A stretch of 20,845 bases of DNA from Chara braunii (GCA_003427395.1 BFEA01000071.1:3795567-3816411), one strand, 5' to 3'. Shown: positions 8,041 to 18,373, counted from the first letter of the stretch. Made by a program: numbers and translations. Notes: generated by a model from the sequence alone, not told the origin.

Positions 8041-9619
8041 GCTACTCTGTTGATAACATTTTTGTATTCATGATTACCCCTCCATAAAAAGACAGTTAAT
8101 TGACGTTGAAGGGACTTGAGAGAGTCTTTATCCATAGCCCAGATCCCTGACTTATACCAAATAGATGCTAGGATTACATTGTTAATTACCATCGATCGAC
8201 CAAAAAGTGAGGTGTGTTTATTCTTCCACAATTCCAATTTGGACCGAGCAGGTTGGGAGATTGATTCGTTATTAGTCTTTGGCTTACCTTCTGCTGATAA
8301 TGAGATCCCTAACACTCTGATGGGAGTATCCAGGGATAGCCACTTTATCCTGGGTAGTTCTGGTGGTCTCCCCCCTTGGTGGTGGATCCACCATCCAGTT
8401 GTTTTGCTTCCCCAGTTTACTTTCATGTCTGAAAGTCGACAACATTTCTCCATCAACTTTTGAATTTCTACCATGTTTTCATAGGAAGCATCAACCATTA
8501 GGGATAGGTCATCAACGAACAGAGAGCAAACTGGAATTGCTTCTTCCGGGATGCTAGTGACCTGTATGCGACGAATATCTTTGTGCTGTCTCAAATTTGC
8601 CGCTAGTGCCTCCGTGATAATGATAAAAAGCAAAGGTGCCAAGGGATCCCCTTGTCTGACTGATTTTTCTAGCGAAATGGGGGGGGGCACATTGTTATTG
8701 ACTATAATCCTCGTTGTGGTGTTTTGGTGTAAGATTCTCACCCATCTTCTAAAACGGGGGCCAAAATTTAGCTTTTCCAAACATTTATCCAGAAAAAAAC
8801 AATCCACATGATCATATGCCTTTTCAAAATCAATGAAGATAAAGGCTGCATTGTGTTTGGACTGACGAGATATTTTAAGAAGTTCATTTACCAGAAGTAT
8901 ATTATCTTGAATGTTTCTACCAGTTATGAATCCTGTTTGAAACGGATGAATAAATTCTGGAATTATAGTGGACATACGATCTGCTAGCGCTTTAGCTATG
9001 AGCTTGTAAACCACTGTGAGGAGGGTTATTGGGCGATAATTCCTTGTATTCGCCTTATTCCCTTTCTTGTACAGAAGTATAAGTACTCCCTATCCTACGA
9101 ATTCCCTCATTTCTCTCGAGACCCATACAGCTTGGTAGTAATCCATTAGATCCTCTGAGATAAAATCCCAAACTGATTCTCAAAACTCTTTGGGGAGACC
9201 ATCAATTCCCGGGGACTTGTCTTTTTCCATACGTAAGAGGGCTTTCCATATTTCCTCCTTGCACGAGGTTTTTCCATCATTTCCTTTTGCTCCTCCGATA
9301 TTTTTTTGCTTAAAGGACAAAGAAAATCTTTTATTTCCATAGTGCGTTGCTCTTTAGGGATGTGATTGTTTTGTGAAGTAAAGAGTGATTTAAAAAAGTC
9401 TTTGGCTATTTTAGTACGGGCTGCAGTCGAGGTGGCTAGGTTCTTATTGGGGTCCGCCGGGTCTTCTAAAGCTTCAATGATAGTTCTTCCTGCTCTAGCT
9501 CTGGCCATGGCAAAGAAACATGCATCCATTGAACCCTCCGTATTCTGGACTCTGAGTTTGCCCCTAATTCTTAGTCCTTGCCATCTATATTTCATTTGAG
9601 TCAATAGTTGAGTTTCCAA
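7998..9619 (-). pseudogene. LINE-B ORF2, linker and reverse transcriptase domain, broken
   Basis: The linker between endonuclease and RT lies at 9619-9280. After a frameshift near 9280 the RT begins with EEIWKALLRMEKDKSPGIDG and continues through a TGA near 9181 (probably from TGG) and a TAG at 9090-9092 into GVLILLYKKG and NYRPITLLTVVYK. The 338-residue frame from 9014 holds the fingers motif GFITGRNIQDN (28-38), motif A FIDFEKAYD (60-68; catalytic D62), motif B RQGDPLAPLLF (120-130), and motif C FVDD (166-169). All three metal-binding aspartates are present, so the core was recently functional apart from the upstream stops. The product made cDNA by target-primed reverse transcription. Confidence 0.93.
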
Positions 9620-9664
9620 AAGTTGGAGTTCTTGAGCTATTGGTTCTAGGATTTCTTGCTCTTC

Positions 9665-10774
9665 TTAATTTATCTTTTGGTTTTGCAACTCACAAATTTT
9701 ATTGTGGATATGGGTTTCTTTAGCATATTTTTGTTTTGCCAATAATCTAGAATATTCATTGTATTTACGGCCTAGAAAAACTAGACCGTTGTTGAACCAT
9801 ATAATGTCATCTTTGAGGCACTCCCTCTGTTCTCTCCAAAAATTCCACACATCTCGAAGGTAATTGAGAAAAAAATCCATCTTGAGGTGGGAGGTGTTAG
9901 GATGGTAGAAACCTTTCCCTTTATCCAGTTTCTTCCTGAAGGACAAGATTATCACACACATAGCATGGTCCAGACCTCGGAAGGGACTTTTTGGGAAAAT
10001 TTCTGCTAGTTGGAGAGCGCCTTGTAGTTCTTCGGCCACCAGGATCAGGTCAATACGAGATTTTGAATTGTGATTGGCAGTACCTTTTCTGAAACGGGTG
10101 AAGGTTTTGAGCGTTGGATTCAGCCTTCTATAAGAGTCGAAAAGATTGAGGGTTTGGCATAAGTTTGCAATTATCCTCTCATCCATTGTCATGTATGTTG
10201 GGCATGGGGAAGGGGGGCGCCACCGATCTAAGTGACTATCTGGGGCAACATTAAAATCCCCCGCAATGATTAGGGGGATGCCTACAGGTAGGCTTTGAAA
10301 AATGTTTTCAAATAAATCTTGCCTTTCCCTTACCTCATTTGGTCCATACACACATAGAATACCCACAGTCTCTGGTTCAAACATGGCTAATACATACATC
10401 CACCTACCATGTTCCAGATCTGCCACTGAATAGGCAATCTCTGCTCTGGAGTGGGGGGGAATCCAGATAGCCACCCCTGAACTCCCTGGAGAGATAGCAT
10501 GAGCTCTGTAAGATTGGTGAGGCCATATCTGTTTGTGAATATAGTTATGCATATCTGTGTCCATCAAGTGAGTTTCCTGGATGCATATTATATCCGGCCA
10601 CTCTTTTCCATCTATACCTTTTAATTGGTCAAAAATCGCTTGTCTTTTGCTTGTTTTAGCAGAAGACATACCATTAACATTTAGGGATCTGAGGTCTAAG
10701 TCCGCTTGTCTTCTAAGCTTCTTCCATTCTTTGTCTTTATTGTACAAAGCATCAATAATTTTAATTCCTTCCAT
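9665..10774 (-). pseudogene. LINE-B ORF2, APE-type endonuclease domain
   Basis: An open frame of 369 codons with a complete exonuclease-endonuclease-phosphatase fold signature: SLNVNG (N34), IICIQETH (E67), VYGPN (Y143), IIAGDFN (D173, N175), SRIDLIL (R240, D242) and GLDHAMCVI (D269, H270). In LINEs this domain nicks genomic DNA to prime reverse transcription. All catalytic residues I can place are present, so it may have decayed least. The frame is not a separate gene: methionine 1 is internal, and the same frame runs upstream (EDITS, TAG at 10817-10819, then LSSNCPSGQSAITK) into ORF2. It ends at 9665 with a stop next to the linker, and the frame changes there. Confidence 0.93.
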
Positions 10775-10816
10775 TTTAGTAATTGCAGATTGACCCGATG
10801 GACAATTCGAGGAAAG

Positions 10817-12460
10817 CTAGGAGGTAATATCTTCTAAAGGCTCTTCCAGGGGCCTGAGTCAAGCATCCCCCCTTTTTCCATAATACCGTGTTTCAACAAT
10901 CTGGCAAGGAGGATCCCTACATATTCCTCTGACCAAAACAAACCTGCTTTGATTTTGAGTATTTGAACGTCTTTCAGTGCTTCCTGACCAAACCATCTCA
11001 ATTCCTCTTGTCTAGTCCCTTCATATTTTAAGTACACATCTCTCTCTGTTATCCTTTGTTCTTCTGTAGTTAATGTAAGGATAACTACTCCTCCAGGTGG
11101 GAAATTTTCTTTAATAAATTTTAGTATTTCTAATTTAATCCAAGATTCTCCCGCCATTCCCCCAGTTAGAGAGACAAGAGACAAAAATTGAGGTCTAGTA
11201 GCATACACTGTTACCTCCCCATACGCAGCTCCTTGTGGTTCTGACAATCCTACTTGCCAATTTCCTCCTTTGCATCTAACTGGTAAGATGGCAACTCCAG
11301 TTTTTGATGGAGGGAGGTCCCCTTGACCTTGAATCATACGTAACCTGAGTTTCTGTCTCTTGCTAGTGGGGGACAAATCAATTATTCTTGAGACTTGCTC
11401 TTCCCCTTCCTTGAGTCCCTTACTTACTTCCTCCTCCCCTTGCATCTCTTGAGATAGGAACACTTCCTTTTCGGGTCCCTGAATTGATTTTCTTGTGGGT
11501 TGCCCTATAAGGAGCAGGAATTTCTTTTCCTTAGTTACTTCCGATACTATCTCTTGAAATTCCTGTGGGACATTTTCACTGTCAAAGAAAGACAACTTAG
11601 GAGGGTTATCCTCCTCGTATACCAAAGGTGAGAGTCTTCCTTTTATCATCTCCTAACTAATGATCCCACTAACCTTTTCTGGGGACGATACCAATCTCCC
11701 ATGCCCCCCTTCAAGTTTCTCCTTACCTCTCCCTGTGGTATCTAGTATCAAATCTTTTGTCGTCTGTTGAAAGAGAAATGTGCCTGACACTGCTGGAATT
11801 AAATCATTACCAGCAGTTTGCAGAACAACTCCAGACGGACTAAGAAACAACCCATCATTCCCAGCAACCCCATTTATTGTCTGATTTACTTGCAGTGCCT
11901 GCAACACCGCCACCTCAGCTTTCTGTGAATCTGCACTTTCTATGTGGCTGCTAGACTGTTGACTGAGAATCAGTTCTTCATTCTCAGATGACCCATGTGT
12001 GTGGTTCCTTAGTAATGTCTGCGATACCGCCAACTCAGCAGTATATGCGTATACACCTTCCGTTAGGCTGCTTGGGGACTGGTTGTCTTGCCGAGATTCC
12101 AGGACTCCCTGAGCTCGGAACAGCCCACATAACTGAGCAAGAGCTCCCTTCTATGGATTGCAACTGGGGGTTGTGCAAGGGTACAATGCTCAGCGAAGTC
12201 ACTTGAGAAGGTTCCATTAAGGAAGGGACAACTTCTTGCTGTTCCAACTTTGGGTCGGCAGAGCTTTGAAGTGTTTTCTTTTTTTTGCTCTTTTTTATAT
12301 TTTTTAAATTTACCATTTTTCCCCTTTTTTGCTTGTTTGGTTTGAGTTTGGATTTGTAGGGAGAGAGAGCCAGACACAAAAACCTGTTACGATGTGCCAC
12401 ATGGGTGGCTGTCAAGTATGCCCTCCAATTTCCTGTGTACCCTTTCCCTTCAATTTCCAA
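10817..12460 (-). pseudogene. LINE-B ORF2, N-terminal extension with an unrecognised domain
   Basis: This fills the space between ORF1 and the endonuclease. A lysine-rich start (NIKKSKKKK; 12460-12035) is followed, after a frameshift near 12040, by a frame running 12033-11653. That frame is interrupted only by a TAG at 11653-11655 and continues in the same frame to 10834. The first part holds two diverged repeats of about 41 residues, both starting AE(L/V)AV and keeping a QxL...N(H/Q)T...L(I/F)LS pattern. The last 160 residues look globular (GVAILPVRCKGGNWQVG, EILKFIKENFPPGGVVIL, ERDVYLKYEG, ILLARLLKHG) and match no family I can name. Plant LINE ORF2 normally begins close to the endonuclease, so this extension is unusual. 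A further frameshift near 10850 joins it to the endonuclease frame. Confidence 0.65.
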
Positions 12461-12510
12461 AATGGACTTTGCCTCTTATTTACTTTTATTTTCTTCTTTA
12501 CTTTTATTTT

Positions 12511-15132
12511 CTACCGTCTGAGGCTTGTGCTTTTTGCAAGAGCTTTGAGTCTCCTCAGGCTACTGGACTGTGGTTTGATCTTATTATTTGCGGTAGTCCC
12601 ATCTGAGATTCGCGCCAGGTGCAGAGTAGGTTCGTGCGGTTTACCGCTTGTTAGAAGTTGTGGTAGGAACTTGTCTATTATAACACTGAGCAATCTGTTA
12701 CACGTGCTAGTCCAGTCTGAACCTTGAGGAAGACCATATTGCAAAACCAGTTTTAAACTTTCACTGTTTACGAGCACCAACATCAGGTGCCCTTGAATTT
12801 GCTGCCAAGCTTCCTCGTTCCACTCTGGGAACTTTGCTTGCAGGTTAAGAAGCAACCAGTTTGCCATCTTTGTTAATTGTGAGTGAAGATCACATGCCCC
12901 ATTCTTTCCACTACCTAAGAGAGGTGAAAAAGTAGGTACCGAAATTAGAGCATCCTCTACTTCCATGAGGTCTGGACTCATTGTGATCTTTAGAGGATCA
13001 ATGCCCATTGGTTGAGGTTCTTGTTCTTTTGCAAGTGCAAGGACATGCTTTGTTTGGCTCCTGTTTCCTGAATCTTGCTCCAGGGGAAGGGGGGTTGTAT
13101 TCTCCTTGATAGCCTTTTGTCCTTTCTTTCTCACTACCCTCCATTCTGTTCCCTGACTGTGGTTTGATGTGGGTAGATAATTTTCTGGGTGAGGACCATA
13201 GGATCTCAAACCAACGCCCCTCTTCCCAGAATTCTGGACCAGACTGCTCTTTCCTTGTGAGTCGTTTACCTCTTGTTTCTTACCCTGGTCTGTGTTCCCC
13301 TCCTTCGGAGCAGTCCTTTCCTGAGTTGTACTATCCTTTGCACTCTCCTTAGCACCTGTGGTGCTTTCAGTCCTCCCGCCTATACTGTCTGAGGCCACCG
13401 GCCTTTGGGGACTTGGAGGCTGCGAATGCAGCTGTTGCTGGTGAGGATGGGAAGGGGGGGAGAGGGGTTGATGCTGTTCTCCTCTACCCCCCCCCCCCCC
13501 CCCCCCCCCTCCCCGGTGCTGCTGTTGATGATGGTGGGATTGATGTGGTTGAGGTGGTAACCACTCCAGAGGCGGTCGTGGGGGTTTTCTCGCGTCCCCC
13601 CTCCTTTCCCAAAACCATCCGATTAGTTGGCCTGCTTGGTTGAACTCATCGCTATATACCCATCCTTCGTACCCTTGTGTTACAGGGACCCACCTGTGGG
13701 GTCTCTGTAGATCCCTTTTGAGCTTTTGATCTGGGGGGAAAGCATGTTGGGGATGGAGTGGGCAAGCGAATTCCGCACTAAGGTGTCCGTATGCTTTGCA
13801 CTTGAAAGACCGGGGCCAAAATTTGTGAGTTGTGTGAATCTGATAGACTCTCCCTCCCATTTTGAAGGGGAGGATGTCATCTAAGGAGAAGGGTTGATCC
13901 TTAGGGAGATCGAGGGCCATCATTAAGTAGGCTGTGGATCAATGAAGTCCACGATCTTATACTGCTGACCGAAATCGTGAATGAATGCTGCTTGAACTTC
14001 AATTGGGATGTGTCTTAGTTCCACCCAGTAGAAGTCTTTCATTAATTGTTCCCTCTTCTCTTCCGGTCCCACTTTTTTCGGTAGCCAAGGATAAAATGCG
14101 GACCTCAGATCCCTCCCATTTCAACTTCTTCCAGCCATCCATCTGTTGTTTGTCTTTTTCAAACAGACTAATGATTGTGAAGACTGTGGGCGAAACTGGT
14201 GGGATTAAAAATAATTCAAAAACAGCTTCTGGCCCATCCTTCATTGACTCTAATCTTTTGCATATCCACTTTGTTTTGTCATTCATTGATCTGATTGCGG
14301 TGTTATCGTAAAAAATCCAGTTGCTGGAGTGTTTAGTGTATATCGCATCTCTCTTCGCCAACTTATCTGTGGGATATGCTTTCATCAGGGTCTTTCTTCC
14401 CCCCTGATCAATTACCAATTGTTCCGATGCTTGGAGGAAAAGAGATAAAAAGTAAGCTCTAGCTGACGATAAGTTTCTCATGGGGACTTTGAGTTCATCT
14501 CCTTGCGTGCCTGAAGGACCAATGGGCGCTCTGATGATATCCAGTGTTTTGTCCCTCAGAGTCTCTCTTACTCTCTGAGCCCTAGTGGGTTGAACTGTTT
14601 TGACCTCAGCTGGTTGAGAGGAAGATTCAGGTGTGTTGGATGGGGAAGGGGTTGAATTGAACTCTGTTTTTTCTTGAATCCAATTTGTCTTGAGTGTATT
14701 ACTTTTTTCTTCTTCTGTCAGTATTTCCTCCCCCATGTCCAAATCCCCTTGAGCATCAGACATATTGTTTCCATGTTGTCCTTCCTGCAGGGCATTCTAA
14801 GAATTTCGGTGAGAAGGGGTAGCCTTGACCATGCTTTGCCTATCCTCATGTTGCTGTTGTGAGTACGTGTTATCCCTGTCCTGTGAGTTGGCCTCTTTTG
14901 AGGACTTCTCCTGCTGGGTTCTGTGATCTGACTGTGGGTACACGTGGGTCCATCTCTGTTGTGCTACTGCGTTTGTACCTAATGTTATCCTCTGCACACT
15001 TCCTCCCTCTCGACCCTGTATACCTTTTTGTCCCATGTCGCAAGTTCCAACTCCCATCCCTTGTGAGTCCCTACTTACCCCCAGACGCACATACGGAGCA
15101 GTGCCCAGGTGGCGAATTAGGGAATGTCTCAT
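12511..15132 (-). pseudogene. LINE-B ORF1: DUF4283-like nucleic-acid-binding protein with a zinc knuckle, broken
   Basis: Frame 15132-14797 leads, across a TAG at 14797-14799, straight into 14763-13999 in the same frame. Two frameshifts follow, near 14035 and 13935. The middle piece carries FYWVELRHIPIEVQAAFI, and the last piece runs 13923-12511. The pattern W-V-x-L-x-x-I-P-I-E, then DLPKDQPF, LPFKMGGRVYQI and FKCKAYGHLSAE is that of plant LINE ORF1 (DUF4283 followed by zf-CCHC_4). The zinc knuckle is damaged: the expected first Cys is Ser (RSFKCK), and an extra residue or two lies before the last Cys (EFACP). A Pro/His/Gln-rich stretch with a polyglycine run follows. ORF1 protein packages element RNA. 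The stop at 12511 may be the true end. Confidence 0.75.
13487..13509. repeat. Run of 23 C inside LINE-B ORF1
   Basis: It encodes the polyglycine run on the minus strand. Length variation here would shift the frame, so the downstream reading frame depends on a homopolymer whose exact length is uncertain. Confidence 0.8.
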
Positions 15133-15180
15133 CGTCCCTGGATAAAATAACAGTGATTCAAGGCCTTTCGCCCTTCTGAA

Positions 15181-16102
15181 GCTTAGCTTTATTGTGATGG
15201 CAGCTTCTTTCCTCTGGTGGATTTAGATTACCCTAGAAGGTTCTCTGATTCTTACTCTAATATTATTATTATTTTTGTTGAGTGCTTGGTAAAAGAAAGA
15301 TTAGTTTACAATTAAGCGCTGTCAGATGCTTCTTTTAGCCTGGGCAGAAACCAGATATCGGATACAGGAGAGAGGGAGGCGAATGGGGATGGGTACAAGT
15401 GATGATGACGTACCTCAATACTGAACAACCAATCATATGCCGTGTCGTTACTTTATTGTCAGTCAATCGCTGAAAATGTCCAACTGCTTCCTCGCCCGAT
15501 TTCCTCCTGTTGCCGCGTATCAGTCACTTTTGCTACAAATTGTTATCTCCCTTCCTCCAATTACCCTTTCTCCCGGTTTTCCAGATCCTGATTAATACCA
15601 GTTGTGGGAATCACCCGCTTAACATATCATGCTCTTCTTAAGATGACCTTAGCCCCAACCCCTCTTCTTCCACTCAAACCTATTGCCTAATTGAGGGCGA
15701 ACAAAATATATCACATACTATTTGCAGAATGTCTCCCTCCCCTGTCACCTATCACTTGCCTTATCAACTTCTACTTCTTCCTCATCAACCCGACACTCTA
15801 ATTCCTTCACCTAGTATAAGTGAGTTATCCCCACTGATGCTTCCTCTCCCAGTACAATCAGCTTGTGACCTATCAGAGAACCGGATGAAAGACCCATGCG
15901 ACCTAGCAGGATGCCCTAACTAGGAAAGTGAGTAAGTAGAATAAATAAGTTAGTGACACGTCTTCTACTCTATGATGTCGATTTCTTCAACCACAAACCT
16001 CCCATAAATTGTTTTGCATCACTCGGCTTTATACCGTCCTTCGTCACACTTCCATGGCATACATCCCTATCTTCAAAGGAGGAAAGATATTACTCATTTG
16101 AA
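15181..16102. other. No gene seen
   Basis: AT-rich and pyrimidine-rich sequence upstream of LINE-B ORF1. It may include LINE-B 5' UTR near 15180-15240 and its flank. A 64-codon plus ORF at 15729-15923 has no motif and is not supported. Confidence 0.4.
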
Positions 16103-16408
16103 AAATAACTTATCTAAATAAGGACTGAGACTGATTTGTGATTGTGTGTGCCAGTTACAACCTAACCCAAAATTCTCTCCCGCTTAGACTATAAATTTTG
16201 ACCACTCTCCTCTTCCTCTGTAATCTGACGTCAGAAACCACAGATCAGCAAAATAACAACCTATCAAGATAAGGACTGCTCTGAGAGTGATTTGCGAATG
16301 TGTATGCTGGCTGCGACCTGAACCCAAAACTCTCTCCCGCTTTGACTATGGATTTTGACCACTGTCCTCCTCCTCTGTAGTCTGACGTCAAAAACCACAG
16401 ATCAGCAA
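16103..16408 (+). repeat. Tandem repeat, two units of about 150 bp (type A)
   Basis: Unit 1 (16103-16250) and unit 2 (16251-16408) share AAATAAC...CTAT, ATAAGGACTG, CTCTCCCGCTT, GACTAT, TTTTGACCACT, TCTGACGTCA and ACCACAGATCAGCAA in the same order, about 80% identical by eye. Each carries a TGACGTCA palindrome. Confidence 0.8.
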
Positions 16409-17011
16409 CGTCTTCAAAACATCTTCGTGTTCGAGTTGAAAAATGTAATTGACTAGAAGGGCGATGCCTCACACCCACTTTGACTACCACTGGACGTTCT
16501 CCATGCTCCTCCTCGTCGCTTGTTGATGTCAACGACACATAGGCACGTAGCCGCTTTTTTTCACGGCATCGATTGTGAAGTACCTCCTATGGCAGTCACA
16601 GGCCAGCATCTCCTTCAAGAAACCTTCATGAACTAGTCAGAACTTGGATTGAAAAGAACACCGATTCCTCACACACACTTTGGCTACCACTGGGCATTCT
16701 CCATTCTCCTCCACCGTCGTTGACTAATGTCAACGTTGCATGAGCTCGTAAGCCGCGTATCCTAGTGTTGGCTATGGAGTACCTCCTATGGAAATCATTG
16801 TGCTAAAGCACATCGTGATTCAGGTCAACTTCCACGTCAGCCTATGACATTGAGTGACCTAGCGCCTGTGGCTACCGCGCATGTGTTCGCGCTCTTTCCC
16901 ACACACTTTGGCTACCACTAGGCATTCTCCATTCTCCTCCACCGTCGTTGACTAATGTCAACGTCGCATGAGCTCGTAAGCCGCGTATCCTGGCGTTTTC
17001 TATGGAGTACC
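16409..17011 (+). repeat. Tandem repeat, three longer units (type B) related to type A
   Basis: Units have cores at 16471, 16673 and 16901, so spacing is about 200 and 228 bases. The last two are nearly identical for over 110 bases (ACACACTTTGGCTACCACT ... GTCGTTGACTAATGTCAACG ... CTATGGAGTACCTC). The first is more diverged and bridges to type A through ACTTTGACTA, CTCCTCCTC and TGATGTCAACG. The array stops at CTATGGAGTACCTC (about 17011), exactly where LINE-C begins, while the previous unit continues past that point. Confidence 0.8.
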
Positions 17012-17123
17012 TCTGCCTCCCGCATGTTACACCATTCCAGTTGAGTAATTTGGACCTCGTAAGGGCGGTTGGACCCAGGACCCACAGCGGGGCATTGGGG
17101 GGTAGCCATGTAATTTGGGGTCT

Positions 17124-18056
17124 TTAAGGCGGCCTTCCACCCTGATGATGGAGCCACGATCCCACTGTTGTTTGGGCCCAATTCACTGTCATATCTGATA
17201 GGCGACAAAACCTGTCCATCAAGGCTTGGATCTCCTCCAGGTTCTGTGCACTTGCATGAGCCATGATTGTTAGGTCGTCCGTGAATAGGGAACAGAGCGG
17301 GACCTCCTCCTCCGAGATACCGGCCACCTCAACACGTTTTATATCTTTGTTGCTCCGGAGGTTGGCCGATAAGGCCTCCATTATAATAATGAAGAGGTAA
17401 GGGGCGATCGGATCCCCTTGCCTGACCGGCCGTTGCTGCGAGAAGGGGGGAGGCACCATGCCGTTGACTTGGACGCTGGTCGTTGCATTTTTTTATGCAA
17501 GATGTTTATCCATCTGTGAAAGCCAGGTCCAAATTTTGTTTCTTCCATGCTTTTGTCCAAGAACTGCCGGTTGAGATGGTCATAGGCTTTTTCAAAATCG
17601 ATAAAGATGATAGCTGCATTCCGCTTTTGTCGCTTAGTCAGGCTGACCATCTCATTTACCAGCATAATGTTTTCCTGGATATTTCTATTGCGCAGAAAAC
17701 CAGTAGGGGCTGGGTGTATGATGTCTTCTAATACCTTAGCCATTCGGTTCGCCAAGGCTTTGGCGAGCATCTTGTAGACTACTGTCAGGAGGGTGATGGG
17801 CCTATAGTTCCTGATGTTCATATTGTCTCCCTTTTTATATAGGAGTGTCAAAATCCCCTGNCCCCCCCCCCCCCCCCCCCATGTCCCCTTCCTGCCATAC
17901 CTTCTGATAGTAGCTCCACAAGTCCGTGCTGAGGAAGCCATCAATGTCGGGGGTCCTTCCTTCCTCCATCTGAAGCAGCGCCATCCATATTTCATCCTTG
18001 GTAAGTGGGGCGTCCAGGTTTTCTTTTTGTTGCCTCGACAGCGCTTTCGTCATTGA
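17124..18056 (-). pseudogene. LINE-C reverse transcriptase fragment, broken
   Basis: In order: KDEIWMALLQMEE, a break at the C/N tract, QGILTLLYKKG, NYRPITLLTVVYK, GFLRNRNIQEN, motif A FIDFEKAYD, a frameshift near 17480, motif B RQGDPIAPYLF, and motif C FTDD within CSLFTDDLTIM. It ends GGRPP followed by a TAA. The palm is thus complete in sequence but split over two frames. The protein differs from LINE-B at many positions, so the two are separate, old copies. Confidence 0.9.
17861..17880. other. Assembly gap or artefact: one N next to 19 C
   Basis: The N and C run replace about 15 bases of ordinary coding sequence found at the same place in LINE-B (between the residues EGDM/SREM and QGIL/GVLI). 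They add about 5 bases and shift the frame. On the minus strand this is a G run ending at an unresolved base, a pattern typical of low-signal reads. Confidence 0.8.
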
Positions 18057-18105
18057 CCGAAAGAAATAGAAATGGAAAACGAAAACGGTTGAGGATCGAG
18101 ACAGA

Positions 18106-18271
18106 TGGCAGAGACAAGGGAATGGCAGGAAACTGAGCCTATTCAGATTCAAAAGAAGGTACGGAGAGAAAAGAAAACGGGATGATTGAAGGACACTGCC
18201 AGGACCAAGTACTGCCCAGAGGTGATCAAGTCTATGACCAGGATAATCCCATGACTGCCGTGCGATCATAG
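18106..18271 (+). CDS. Two tiny overlapping ORFs, unrecognised
   Basis: A 27-codon basic ORF (MAETRNGRKLSLF..., 18106-18189) overlaps by a few bases a 29-codon ORF starting ATGATTGAAGG (18182-18271). Both are short enough to be chance. They are noted because they sit at the head of a run of plus-strand ORFs. The first 20 bases or so also resemble 2844-2890. Confidence 0.12.
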
Positions 18272-18373
18272 TATGCGCCTTGATAACCCTTCGCAGCCTC
18301 CGTGAAGTGCCGGAGCATGACCTTCATGCAGATGTCCAGTACCATGTTGCAAATTGGAAAGATCAGCATCGAG

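Larger units (their letters stand above)
6223..15180 (-). mobile_element. LINE-B: nearly complete long LINE retrotransposon, decayed
   Basis: A minus-strand LINE about 9 kb long. From 5' to 3' it has ORF1 (DUF4283-like, zinc knuckle, Gly/His/Gln-rich tail; 15132-12511), a lysine-rich start of ORF2 with an extra unrecognised domain (12460-10817), an APE-type endonuclease (10774-9665), a reverse transcriptase (about 9300-7998), a thumb and C-terminal region (8040-7215), and a zf-RVT zone (to 6287). The 3' end is ATTTCCCAGATCCTTTT plus 8 C (6223-6230). The exact 5' end is unknown: the first recognisable ORF1 methionine is at 15132. EN plus RT plus zf-RVT plus DUF4283-type ORF1 is the plant L1-like arrangement. 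About six or more frameshifts and several stops make it non-autonomous. Confidence 0.88.
17012..18058 (-). mobile_element. LINE-C: internal fragment of the same LINE clade, truncated at both ends
   Basis: The homology to LINE-B ORF2 starts at SMTKALSRQQKENLDAPLT (about 18058) and ends shortly after GGRPP (near 17075-17012). There is no endonuclease, no C-terminal region and no C-run end. Loss of the 3' end is not explained by incomplete reverse transcription, so a deletion, recombination or misassembly must have removed it. Confidence 0.85.

Noticed and set aside
13164-13643. Plus ORFs over LINE-B ORF1
   Set aside because: Antisense shadows of the Pro/His/Gln-rich part of ORF1 and its C run.
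6287-15132. Alternative genetic code with TAG read as Gln
   Set aside because: The frames are also broken by TGA, TAA and frameshifts, and CAG is used normally for Gln, so decay explains the TAGs.
15729-15923. Plus ORF of 64 codons
   Set aside because: Pro/Leu/Ser-rich, no motif and no supporting context.
16103-17011. CRISPR array
   Set aside because: The repeats are 150-230 bp long, diverged and contiguous, without short identical repeats and unique spacers.
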